A DNA stretch of 9,515 bases, from NCBI GenBank assembly GCA_903881065.1, contig CAIRRW010000259.1, positions 1-9,515 on the forward strand, read 5' to 3'. Positions 1-6,670 of the stretch are shown here, one piece after another (position 1 is the stretch's first letter; each line of letters starts with the position of its first letter). The notes beneath the pieces are model-generated. The model was not told the DNA's origin and did no database searches. It was given only the letters and a program-made list of their open reading frames with translations. The DNA is from an uncultured Bacteroidota bacterium. Lineage in GTDB: Bacteria; Bacteroidota; Bacteroidia; 2-12-FULL-35-15. Made by a program: the position numbers and the translations under genes.

Positions 1-1370
1 ACTGTATCATTTTTAATATCAGTTCTTAATTCATCTCTTCCGTCGGGATATTCTGATGGCTCCAGCCATCTTTTATATTCTTCAGGTAGATAATCTTTCA
101 AAAATATTTTCCAATAATATTCTTTTGTAGTAAGAGATGAATTTATTACACCTGCCATTGCCTGTTGAGTTTGAAACAGATTAAGGAAAAGAAAAAATAA
201 GACTACCAATATAAACGGTATCGAAATGAAATATTTTTTTAAAGAAATAAAATTTAATAATACAGCCAATGGAAATGCCATAAAAACATAACTTTCTACA
301 AATGGTCGCTGAGCAAAAGAACCGCCATACCACCAGCAATCCCAACAAGAAATGATATAAGTATTTACAAGAAAAAATATAAAAACAGCATAAAACAATG
401 TTCTTTGTTTTTTAAATAATATAATAAATCCAAAAATGGCAAGGCTCATCATTGGTGTATATAATAGCCAACCCTTTTTATAACTAAATAAAACTTCCAA
501 TAAATGAGGGTTTTGAAAGTCGAGTTTCTCTCCAGAATAACTATAATATAACCATTGACCCGAAACTGATTTCCAGTAAAGTAACTGTGGAAGAATTATT
601 AAAAATGCTGCTCCACCTAAAACTAATAGATGTAAATAGTTTTTGAGAAACAAACTTATTCTTTGGGTGAAATCTTTAAATGTACCAACACCCCAAAGAA
701 AAGGAATAATTATTACAACACTACTTGTAGGACGAATTAATACAGATATTCCAATACATAAACCTATTATTAATGCATATTTTATCTTCTTAACTTCATA
801 CCATTTAATAGTATAATAAAGCATGATGGCATAAAAAGTAAAAACATAATTATGCGGCATTAATCCATCATACGTTGTCATTGCATAATAATTGGTACCA
901 TAACCAATTAATGTAACAGCAATAAAAGCAAGCAGTGAATTATAATACCGCTCGAGTATTTTAAATAAATAATACAATCCAATTAATGAAAAGAACAAGG
1001 CACATATCATCATCATATATTGATACGGCGGGGAAAATCCATCGCGCACATAACCTAATTTAGGTGCAATAAAATCAGCAATAAAAAAGAATGGTGAATA
1101 AACAATGGCTAATCCCATCGAATATTTCATCACGTATTCATTTTTAGGTCCTTTATATGCCTGATAAAATCCTTCGCTAGTATGATATTTTTCAATAATA
1201 GGGTTTAGCCAAATTTCTTTTTTATCCAATTTAATATCATGATAAATAAACTGTGCGGGCAGATAAAGATAATAGCCAAATACATCCCATTTCAATCGTG
1301 TAGTTTGTTTTGTACTGTTAAAAAGAAAAACACCAAGGAAGAAAAAAAGGAATAGAATCTTTCGTGTCAT
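1..1370 (-). CDS. GT-C type membrane glycosyltransferase-like protein, C-terminus off the window
   Basis: I translated this frame by eye: it is open from an ATG at 1370 to the left edge, giving 456 residues without a stop. The protein is strongly hydrophobic, with an N-terminal membrane segment (residues about 4-18) and many further segments (about 85-103, 117-137, 145-160, 172-188, 198-227, 246-265, 305-319, 326-341, 361-375, 381-400). The first segment is followed by a WD pair (W28, D29) in a loop, and residues 213-215 read RPT. An early loop acidic residue and a helix-RPT pattern are typical of GT-C fold enzymes (GT39/ArnT/PMT-like), which transfer sugars from lipid-phosphate donors at the outer face of the inner membrane. 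The loop at 343-356, rich in W and C with YGGSFAQR, looks like a conserved site but I cannot assign it. Substrate is unknown. The start is the only ATG before the first membrane segment. A role in surface glycan assembly is inferred. Confidence 0.75.
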   Translation of the reverse strand, partial: MTRKILFLFFFLGVFLFNSTKQTTRLKWDVFGYYLYLPAQFIYHDIKLDKKEIWLNPIIEKYHTSEGFYQAYKGPKNEYVMKYSMGLAIVYSPFFFIADFIAPKLGYVRDGFSPPYQYMMMICALFFSLIGLYYLFKILERYYNSLLAFIAVTLIGYGTNYYAMTTYDGLMPHNYVFTFYAIMLYYTIKWYEVKKIKYALIIGLCIGISVLIRPTSSVVIIIPFLWGVGTFKDFTQRISLFLKNYLHLLVLGGAAFLIILPQLLYWKSVSGQWLYYSYSGEKLDFQNPHLLEVLFSYKKGWLLYTPMMSLAIFGFIILFKKQRTLFYAVFIFFLVNTYIISCWDCWWYGGSFAQRPFVESYVFMAFPLAVLLNFISLKKYFISIPFILVVLFFLFLNLFQTQQAMAGVINSSLTTKEYYWKIFLKDYLPEEYKRWLEPSEYPDGRDELRTDIKNDT

Positions 1371-1433
1371 TGTTTTTTTGTAATTAATAACTGAAAATAG
1401 ATAATGGATAATTCCCTTTTTCAATATGTAAAA

Positions 1434-1468
1434 CTACATTATTAGTTAGAATGTACAACTAAATGTAG
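1434..1468 (-). terminator. weak hairpin terminator after the 305-aa cargo gene
   Basis: CTACAT (1434-1439) pairs with ATGTAG (1463-1468), and TTAGTT (1442-1447) pairs with AACTAA (1457-1462). The result is a 12-bp stem with a 2-base bulge and a 9-base loop. On the minus strand it lies about 59 bases past the stop of the gene at 1527-2444 and is followed by only four T. The stem is AT-rich, so termination may be partial and some read-through into the membrane protein gene is possible. Confidence 0.4.
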
Positions 1469-1526
1469 AATTAAGAATTAAAATTATGTTCTGTTTTTAT
1501 AGTTTATAATTCCTTTTAGTAAATAT

Positions 1527-2444
1527 CTACCAATTATGATTTACAATAAATTTTTGGGTGAATTTCCCTTTTGAAGAATCAACAGTTATAATATATACTC
1601 CTTGTGTAAAGGAATACGTATCTAAAATATATTCAAACTTATCAGGGATAAAATATTCTGTTTTAATAGGATTAACAGTAATTGTATTTACTAAAATTCC
1701 AAACGAAGAATATATATTTATTGTTTCAGGTTCTATTGAATTAAAAATAATATTTAATTCTCTAGTTGCAGGATTTGGGTAAATAGAAATTTGACTTGGC
1801 GGCTGATATGGAGTTGGAGGAGGAATGTAATTATTTTTATTACATGCATAATCCTTTATGGTAATTGAATGGCCTAAACTATCTACTTGTAATCTAATCC
1901 AACCAAATAATGTATCAATAGGTGTAATTATTTTTATTGCTACATAACCATCTCCCTTTCCATTCCAGTAAACTACAGTTGGTGATGGAAAATTTCCATA
2001 ATGTGAAGCAAAAAAATCGGAGTTAGAATATAAAAATTGCAATCTATTGGAAATTGTATCGCCTAAATTATAAGATTTGGGGACATTGGCTAATACATAA
2101 GAATTTGGACCCCAATAAGAAGTATCTAGAAATGTGGAAACAGTGTTATTAGTATCTAATGAACGTATTGCGGCAAACATACTTCCGCCACCTAAGCCTC
2201 CGCCTCCACCTGCATCAAATTCAAAATCAGAACTACCATTTTTATCTATATCAATCTTTAAAGTATCATAACGATAGCCGCCAGGACCATAATGCCCATA
2301 AAAAGTTGTGTCTGGCACTATATCAGTATAAATGTCGTTTAGACTATGCTGTCCTGCTATTATATATTGTCCGAAAGAGACTGTTCTATTAATCAATAAA
2401 AATGAAAAAAAAGCAAAAAGGAAATAACATTTCTTAATCGGCAT
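1527..2444 (-). CDS. Secreted T9SS cargo protein with type A sorting domain, function unknown
   Basis: This is a 305-residue protein. Residues 1-26 form a Sec signal peptide (two Lys, a hydrophobic stretch, then SFGQ). The mature part has an Asp-rich DIDKNG segment (65-70) followed by SSDFEF. A glycine-rich run comes next (79-87), and GWIRLQV (181-187) with ITIKDYA (194-200) closes the domain. This combination recurs in uncharacterised Bacteroidota exported proteins; I know no function for it. A Pro-rich linker (207-218) leads to the C-terminal domain (218-305), which begins ISIYPNPA and contains NIYSSFGI and GVYIITVDSSKGKFTQKFIV. These are the hallmarks of the type A sorting domain (TIGR04183), recognised by the T9SS and normally cleaved by PorU. 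The start is the ATG directly before the signal peptide, 17 bases after a good promoter box. It is probably a monocistronic unit. The signal and sorting calls are firm; the central domain is not identified. Confidence 0.88.
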   Translation of the reverse strand: MPIKKCYFLFAFFSFLLINRTVSFGQYIIAGQHSLNDIYTDIVPDTTFYGHYGPGGYRYDTLKIDIDKNGSSDFEFDAGGGGGLGGGSMFAAIRSLDTNNTVSTFLDTSYWGPNSYVLANVPKSYNLGDTISNRLQFLYSNSDFFASHYGNFPSPTVVYWNGKGDGYVAIKIITPIDTLFGWIRLQVDSLGHSITIKDYACNKNNYIPPPTPYQPPSQISIYPNPATRELNIIFNSIEPETINIYSSFGILVNTITVNPIKTEYFIPDKFEYILDTYSFTQGVYIITVDSSKGKFTQKFIVNHNW

Positions 2445-2461
2445 AATGATTAATATTTATA

Positions 2462-2490
2462 CAAATTTACTGCTTTTCTTGCTTAATCAA
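2462..2490 (-). promoter_or_regulatory. Bacteroidota-type promoter of the 305-aa cargo gene
   Basis: On the minus strand TAAATTTG (2469-2462) matches the Bacteroidota -7 consensus TAnnTTTG at every fixed position. A TTG (2490-2488) lies 18 bases upstream, as the -33 element should. The box ends 17 bases before the ATG at 2444, so the leader would be only about 10-13 nucleotides. Confidence 0.6.
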
Positions 2491-2514
2491 TCATTCCTGA
2501 ATCTTTATATAAAA

Positions 2515-2544
2515 TCCCTCTCCCCTCCTCCTACTCTTTCTTCC
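2515..2544. other. Pyrimidine tract, possible remnant of a dispersed repeat
   Basis: Thirty bases contain a single purine (A at 2533) in an otherwise A/T-rich intergenic region. The stretch CCCTCTCCCC resembles the arms of the palindrome at 4043-4097, but no complementary arm is found here, so no hairpin forms. It could be a half copy or degraded copy of that element, or simply a low-complexity tract. Confidence 0.35.
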
Positions 2545-2579
2545 ACACCATTTTATACTTATGACCAATTATTAACCGA

Positions 2580-2650
2580 CTAAAACCTACTGAAAAGTAC
2601 CCTTACAGATTTTTGAAGGCAATATTTGAAGAAAAGTTGCTAAAACCTAC
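2580..2650. repeat. Pair of direct 11-bp repeats upstream of the HTH gene
   Basis: CTAAAACCTAC occurs at 2580-2590 and again at 2640-2650, exactly 60 bases apart. A shorter word, GAAAAGT, occurs at 2592-2598 and 2631-2637, that is just inside each copy. The pair lies 50-120 bases before the ATG of the HTH gene. It could hold regulatory sites for that gene, or be an old duplication. The spacing is an approximate multiple of the helical turn, but two copies are weak evidence. Confidence 0.4.
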
Positions 2651-2703
2651 AACTGCTATCTGATTTTAATAGCCGAATATTGCATCACATTAAAAAACTA
2701 ATT

Positions 2704-2961
2704 ATGAAACTACCTACAGAAGTAAATTTTTTCGGGGTATTGATTTGCCAGAGAAGAAAAGAAATGAAACTATCACAACAGGAAGTTGGAGATATGATTG
2801 GGAAAGACAAAAGTTATGTAAGCAGATTGGAAAAAGGGCTCACCTATTTGTCAAATAAAAACCAATTAACCTTAATGTTTACTTTATGGGGCGGTATTTC
2901 GTATTACAATCTCGATTCGAGCAATCTATTTATAAAACAAGGGAGAAATAAATATAATTAG
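2704..2961 (+). CDS. Small XRE/Cro-type helix-turn-helix protein
   Basis: From the ATG at 2704 the protein has 85 residues. Residues about 10-65 form a lambda-repressor-like (HTH_3/XRE) fold. The opening helix is GVLICQRRKEMK. It is followed by LSQQEVGDMIG (23-33, helix 2), then by the recognition helix DKSYVSRLEKG (35-45), and by a closing hydrophobic helix ending in LWGG. The last 20 residues (SYYNLDSSNLF onward) form a short basic tail with no recognisable domain, so this is a near-minimal DNA-binding protein. The frame can be extended to a TTG at 2680, but ATG is preferred because the sequence before it is AT-rich non-coding in character and the domain is complete without it. The stop codon (2959-2961) is followed after one base by a tandem array, and the next gene lies on the same strand. 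A role as regulator of itself, the array or the downstream gene is inferred from position only. Confidence 0.8.
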   Translation: MKLPTEVNFFGVLICQRRKEMKLSQQEVGDMIGKDKSYVSRLEKGLTYLSNKNQLTLMFTLWGGISYYNLDSSNLFIKQGRNKYN

Positions 2962-2962
2962 G

Positions 2963-3172
2963 GGAGAAAATAATGATTTCGGGAAACAAAATAATGATTT
3001 ACGGAAGGAATAAAATGATTTACGGAAGTAAAATAATCATTTCCGGAATCCCTAAAATGATTCCGTTAGGTAAAATAATCATTTACGTGCATAAAAAAAT
3101 GATTCCATTACGTAAAATAATCATTTCGGGATGTAGAATAATGATTTCCGGAACCCCTAAAATGATTTATTT
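2963..3172 (+). repeat. Ten-unit 21-bp tandem array with an invariant AATSATT palindrome
   Basis: Ten units of exactly 21 bases follow without insertion or deletion. They start at 2963, 2984, 3005, 3026, 3047, 3068, 3089, 3110, 3131 and 3152. In every unit, unit positions 10-16 read AAT, then G or C, then ATT, a perfect odd palindrome. Position 8 is always A. The flanks are AAAAT-like on the left and TTCCGG or TTACGG on the right, and they vary. The centre is G in units 1, 2, 3, 5, 7, 9 and 10, and C in units 4, 6 and 8. A decayed extra unit may precede the array at 2942-2962 (13 of 21 matches to unit 1), inside the end of the HTH gene. The repeats abut each other without unique spacers, so this is not a CRISPR array. 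Two helical turns per unit would put all cores on one face of the DNA. Confidence 0.9.
3005..3130 (+). repeat. 42-bp higher-order repeat with three inverted core pairs
   Basis: Within the array, units 3-8 form three successive 42-bp doublets. The first member of each has AAATGATT (3013-3020, 3055-3062, 3097-3104). The second has its reverse complement AATCATTT (3035-3042, 3077-3084, 3119-3126). Each doublet is therefore an 8-bp inverted repeat with a 14-base gap, repeated three times at exact 42-base intervals. This points to expansion by doublets or to selection for paired, oppositely oriented sites. Confidence 0.8.
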
Positions 3173-3233
3173 ATAGGAAAAAAGAGAGTTTAAAGTGTAA
3201 TTACAACTAATTAATTAATAAAAAACAAAAACA

Positions 3234-3926
3234 ATGACAGTACAAAAATCATTTATCGAGTCGGAAGACATTAAATTCAGTGCACAAATAACCAAGTTTG
3301 CAACCAATTTACCTACTTATCAAACAATATTAGGGGTAACGGACGAAGAAGTAAAAAGCGCAACGGCCGATGCAGTATTTTTTGCTTATGTATTAATGTG
3401 GATGGGCAGCAACCGCGATTTTTCCGGCGCATCCACTTCGTATAAAGATTTGGCAAGAGATGGAAATGGAACAGATGTGCTTGGCGTTTTGCCGACATCT
3501 GCAGTATTGGCAATACCCCCACCAGCGGTACTAGCTAATATTCAAAAAAGATTTTCGGATTTGGCAGGTAGTATTAAAAAATCGGGAAATTATAATGATA
3601 CTATTGGTAAAGCATTAGGTATTATTGCTCCGGAAAGTACTTTTGTACCTGCCGATGGCAAACCTTTATTAACGATAACGCTTGTGGAAGGCGGGTTTCC
3701 GCAAATTAAATTTACAATGAGTGAGTATGAAGGTATTCAATTATTGAAAGATAGTGGTGCCGGACTCACTTTATTAAATGTAGTTACTCATCCAACTTAT
3801 ATTGATAAAAGCGGAATGCCTGGTCCGGGCAAAACAGCTGTTTTTAGTTACCGCGCTATATATTTATACAAAGGAGTGCCGGTAGGTGCCAATAGTGATG
3901 TGGTTACTATTACTGTAACGGGGTAA
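3234..3926 (+). CDS. Uncharacterised two-part protein with C-terminal beta-sandwich-like domain
   Basis: This 230-residue protein has no signal peptide or membrane segment, so it is probably cytoplasmic unless it is exported by an unusual route. Residues about 1-130 appear mainly helical, with an acidic start (IESEDIKFSAQI) and two Ala/Val-rich helices. Residues about 140-230 look like a fibronectin/Ig-type beta domain: KPLLTITLVEGG, PQIKFTMSEYEGIQLLKD, FSYRAIYLYKGVPVG and a closing NSDVVTITVTG. The layout recalls a widespread group of uncharacterised bacterial proteins that end in a 'YRAIY...GexVG..SDxVxVTV' motif. I recognise the pattern from memory only and know no function. It starts at ATG 3234, after an A-rich leader with no Shine-Dalgarno site, 61 bases past the tandem array. 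It may be controlled through that array or the upstream HTH protein (inference). Transcription ends at the hairpin starting 20 bases after the stop. Confidence 0.8.
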   Translation: MTVQKSFIESEDIKFSAQITKFATNLPTYQTILGVTDEEVKSATADAVFFAYVLMWMGSNRDFSGASTSYKDLARDGNGTDVLGVLPTSAVLAIPPPAVLANIQKRFSDLAGSIKKSGNYNDTIGKALGIIAPESTFVPADGKPLLTITLVEGGFPQIKFTMSEYEGIQLLKDSGAGLTLLNVVTHPTYIDKSGMPGPGKTAVFSYRAIYLYKGVPVGANSDVVTITVTG

Positions 3927-3945
3927 ATACGTTTGCTTTTTCAAT

Positions 3946-3985
3946 AAAAAATCCGTCTTCTTTTATATAAGAAGACGGATTTTTT
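3946..3985. terminator. Strong bidirectional intrinsic terminator
   Basis: A perfect 17-bp stem (3946-3962 with 3969-3985) encloses a 6-base loop, TTATAT. The core is ATCCGTCTTCTT against AAGAAGACGGAT, flanked by a run of six A on the left and six T on the right. It can therefore end transcripts from both sides: the gene ending at 3926 on the plus strand and the one ending at 4132 on the minus strand. Confidence 0.93.
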
Positions 3986-4042
3986 GTGATGAATAGTTTA
4001 GAAAGTAATCATCGAATCTTGACAGTAACTTTTCGGTTGAAG

Positions 4043-4097
4043 ACCTCTCCCCCGTACCCTCTCCTTGAAAAAAGGAGAGGGGATTAAGGGGAGAGGT
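4043..4097. repeat. Nested palindromic repeat element (REP-like)
   Basis: The outer arms ACCTCTCCCC (4043-4052) and GGGGAGAGGT (4088-4097) pair over 10 bp. The inner arms CCCTCTCCTT (4057-4066) and AAGGAGAGGG (4072-4081) pair over another 10 bp. The loop is GAAAA, with a small internal loop between the two stems. It is far more G+C-rich than its surroundings and lies between convergent genes. Similar CCCTCTCC...GGAGAGGG palindromes occur as dispersed intergenic repeats in many bacterial genomes. On the minus strand it lies 35 bases past the stop of the FG-GAP gene and could stabilise or end its mRNA. It has no T-run, so its terminator role is secondary. Confidence 0.75.
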
Positions 4098-4131
4098 GCT
4101 ATTTAAGGTTTTGCCAATAAAGTAATCTCCC

Positions 4132-6486
4132 CTACCTTGTTATCACCAATTGTTTTATCTGCGATGATGTTTTTAGTTTTCCTTCGGCAGTTAATTCAGA
4201 AACTTTACAAATGTAAATTCCCGAACCGAAGTTTTCTGTACTTATTGTATTAGTAGTAGCGGTTGTTTTTTCGGAATGTATTAATTGTCCTATTACATTA
4301 ACAATTTCGATGGAATACGTACTTGGCACATCATTATTCATCTTTATGGTAATGGTATTAACGGCAGGATTAGGAAACAAGGTGAAATTCCAGGTGAGAT
4401 TATTGGCAAGTTCATTTACTGAAATTAATGTGGAAACACCTTTATAATATGTAACTCCGCCTTCATAGTTACCAACTATTAAATCGAGATAACCATCGTG
4501 ATCAATGTCCATCAAATTAGGCGCGGTGGTCATTCCTTGAAAAATATTTTCATACATAGTATCCACACAATTAAATGCACCGGCAAGGTTTCCATCAATA
4601 TTATCATACATCCGCAGATAACCCGAATATTCGCCAACCAGCATTTTTGTAATTCCATTTTGTTTGAAAATACATGGATATGCATTGCCATTTGCATCAT
4701 AAATATTTAACGTATTTATTTGTCCGAAATAATTAGTGATAGAATCAAATGCCGGAATAGCAGCTGTGGAGCTACCTGTATGATGGCAATAAGAAATTTT
4801 TCCGTTTCTACCGCCAATTACCAAATCATTTTTACCATCGCCATCTATATCTATTATTTGCGGAGCAGCATCGGCACCTACATTTATAGTATGATTTAAG
4901 GTATTGGTTAAATCTGCCTTTGTTAAAACAAAATGAGATAAACCAGTTGATGTTCCTGTGTTTTTAAAGTATTGAAGTTTTCCATCGGCAGTACCAATTA
5001 TCATATCTGCAATTCCATCGCCATCCAAATCTCCAAAAGTAGGTATCATGTTTTTCATATATGCAGGGCTTGCCACCGTACCAATATTTAATTGACTTAA
5101 TGGAGTTCCGGTATTATTAAAACCATCATAATCGCGAGTTACCAAATCAAACTGAGGATGTGCCGAAGTTCCAGTATTATGAAACTGTGCTATTTTATTT
5201 TGAAGTCCGAACGGAAGTGTGTCGAAATAACCAGTATTGCCGATAAATAAATCGGGCAAACCATCATTATCATAATCGAAAAAAACAGGATAAGCTCCTT
5301 CGCCAACTTCAATCATATTGTCCTGCAGAAAATTATATTGCTGAAACTGGAAGTTGGGAAGCGCATTTGTGCCTATATTTTTATAATATATTACACTGTT
5401 AAAATCTTCGGAACCTACCGGATAATTAGGACTTATAAGCAAATCGTTTGCGCCATCGTTATTTACATCTAAATAATAAGCGCAAGGAAAAACGGATAAA
5501 CTAACCGCCGAAGTAGCATCGGTATTAGAAGGAAATGCAGGGTCGATACCAATAAAATGCCCCGAAGTAGGAGTTCCTCCATTGGTAAGCATGGTTAAGT
5601 TGTTATAAGATATACCGCCTACCACAATTTCCTTTGCGCCATCACCATTCAAATCAAGGCATAGTTCGCAATTACCCGAATGCCGGTTAACAGAATGATT
5701 TGGATTGTTGTTAGTAACAATTCCCGGATTTAAAACATTTGTTAGGCAGGTATCATTTAGTTGAAAGATGTTGGTAAAAGGGCTTTCGCCGGCAAATCCC
5801 CAGCAATCATTCTTTATTTTATACGATAAACTATCGCAATGGTATCCTTTTTCTACACTTTGATTTTGATGATACTCGAGCCAGGTTCCTGCATTGGAAA
5901 AAGTAACAACATCCACATCACCATCTCCATCAATATCTCCTATGTATGGTATATCCACCGAACTTACGTATAAATTATAAGGAGTATTAAATGGCGGGCC
6001 CGAATCGGGATTATAAACGGAATGTTGTTGTGTTACTATTTTCTGAAACTGCAAACCTCCGGCAACTGTAGAAACATTTTTATATACATCGAAACCTCCG
6101 CCGATATCGGAATAAGTAAAAATATCTTCCATATTATCGCAGTTATAATCAACCAGAACTACCCAATCGTGCAGTTTCGGAAAAAGAGATTCATATTCCG
6201 GCTCATATTTATAATCCACCGTATTTGGTGTTCCTCGATTAATAAAGGTGCGGATTTTATTTCCTGTTCTGTCAAACATAAACAGGTCTTTAATACCATC
6301 CATATTCAAATCAATGGCATACGCCTGAATAAAATTAAGTCCGCCAGCCCATGGATTAATACAATTATTTCCATTAATCTTTACATTGACACTATCCGAG
6401 AATTTAAAATATGGTTGAGCAATGGAAGAACTTATTTTGATGAAGAAAAGTACAAATAGGAAAGAAAATAAACGGATGCTTCTCAT
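4132..6486 (-). CDS. Secreted FG-GAP/VCBS repeat protein with T9SS type A sorting domain
   Basis: From ATG 6486 the protein has 784 residues. MRSIRLFSFLFVLFF... through about residue 24 (SSSIAQ) is a clear Sec signal peptide. Nine Asp-rich FG-GAP/VCBS motifs follow, with their first Asp near residues 59, 113, 184, 278, 340, 404, 486, 546 and 660. The best are IDGDGDVDVV, LDGDGIADMI and IDGDGKNDLV. Such repeats fold as calcium-binding blades of a beta-propeller like that of integrin alpha chains. Between them lie NxGTxxxP segments common in Bacteroidota surface proteins. Residues about 701-784 (FTLFPNPAVN, IEIVNVIGQL, FGSGIYICKV) are the type A sorting domain, so the mature propeller is expected at the surface or released. 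Its ligand is unknown; adhesion or glycan binding is only a guess. The open frame extends to 6624, but that would add 46 residues before the signal peptide and bury the promoter box, so I rejected it. Confidence 0.9.
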   Translation of the reverse strand: MRSIRLFSFLFVLFFIKISSSIAQPYFKFSDSVNVKINGNNCINPWAGGLNFIQAYAIDLNMDGIKDLFMFDRTGNKIRTFINRGTPNTVDYKYEPEYESLFPKLHDWVVLVDYNCDNMEDIFTYSDIGGGFDVYKNVSTVAGGLQFQKIVTQQHSVYNPDSGPPFNTPYNLYVSSVDIPYIGDIDGDGDVDVVTFSNAGTWLEYHQNQSVEKGYHCDSLSYKIKNDCWGFAGESPFTNIFQLNDTCLTNVLNPGIVTNNNPNHSVNRHSGNCELCLDLNGDGAKEIVVGGISYNNLTMLTNGGTPTSGHFIGIDPAFPSNTDATSAVSLSVFPCAYYLDVNNDGANDLLISPNYPVGSEDFNSVIYYKNIGTNALPNFQFQQYNFLQDNMIEVGEGAYPVFFDYDNDGLPDLFIGNTGYFDTLPFGLQNKIAQFHNTGTSAHPQFDLVTRDYDGFNNTGTPLSQLNIGTVASPAYMKNMIPTFGDLDGDGIADMIIGTADGKLQYFKNTGTSTGLSHFVLTKADLTNTLNHTINVGADAAPQIIDIDGDGKNDLVIGGRNGKISYCHHTGSSTAAIPAFDSITNYFGQINTLNIYDANGNAYPCIFKQNGITKMLVGEYSGYLRMYDNIDGNLAGAFNCVDTMYENIFQGMTTAPNLMDIDHDGYLDLIVGNYEGGVTYYKGVSTLISVNELANNLTWNFTLFPNPAVNTITIKMNNDVPSTYSIEIVNVIGQLIHSEKTTATTNTISTENFGSGIYICKVSELTAEGKLKTSSQIKQLVITR

Positions 6487-6503
6487 TGTATAATTATAAG
6501 ATG

Positions 6504-6511
6504 CAAAACTA
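6504..6511 (-). promoter_or_regulatory. -7 promoter box of the FG-GAP gene
   Basis: On the minus strand TAGTTTTG (6511-6504) matches TAnnTTTG fully and ends 17 bases before ATG 6486. No good TTTG is found at the expected -33 distance; CTTTA there is a partial match. The box lies inside the alternative longer reading frame, which supports the shorter start. Confidence 0.5.
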
Positions 6512-6637
6512 ATCAAAAGATTCTTTAATAAAGTTCCAATGATTTCGACGGCTGATTTTAATTCTAACCCGATTTCTAAGTAAAATGAAAGGCAATAGCA
6601 AGGAATAATTTTTACCTTGTACAATAATCAGCAGTAA

Positions 6638-6670
6638 TTGCCGTTATTATTTAAAAAAATGCTACTTTAG
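6638..6670 (+). promoter_or_regulatory. Possible extra plus-strand promoter far upstream of porU
   Basis: TTG (6638-6640) is followed after 22 bases by TACTTTAG (6663-6670), a five-of-six match to TAnnTTTG. If active it would give porU a leader of more than 300 nucleotides, or make a separate small RNA. In an A/T-rich region such a match can arise by chance. Confidence 0.25.

Noticed and set aside
2515..2544. Polypyrimidine tract as a terminator of one of its neighbours.
   Set aside because: It has no complementary arm, and it lies upstream of both flanking genes, where a terminator would have no transcript to end.
2680..2703. TTG start for the HTH protein, adding eight residues.
   Set aside because: The ATG at 2704 gives a complete HTH domain and is the more usual start; the added residues show no conserved feature.
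2963..3172. CRISPR array.
   Set aside because: The units abut directly with no unique spacers, the 21-base unit is too short, and no cas-like gene is nearby.
2973..3176. A 67-codon open frame running through the tandem array, encoding a 7-residue repeat rich in Ile, Met, Lys and Gly.
   Set aside because: A 21-base period keeps any stop-free frame open by itself. Differences between units fall at codon positions that change the residue (Met/Ile, Tyr/Ser), while the conserved part is a DNA palindrome, so selection appears to act on DNA or RNA and not on a peptide.
6022..6459. A 145-codon plus-strand open frame, and shorter ones at 1558-1782, 2159-2392, 3313-3522, 4498-4710, 7986-8168, 8497-8685 and 8860-9099.
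   Set aside because: All lie opposite or out of frame within well-supported genes, and their translations are low-complexity or show no domain.
6487..6624. A 46-residue N-terminal extension of the FG-GAP protein.
   Set aside because: It would place a long tail before an excellent signal peptide and would include a full TAnnTTTG box inside the coding region.
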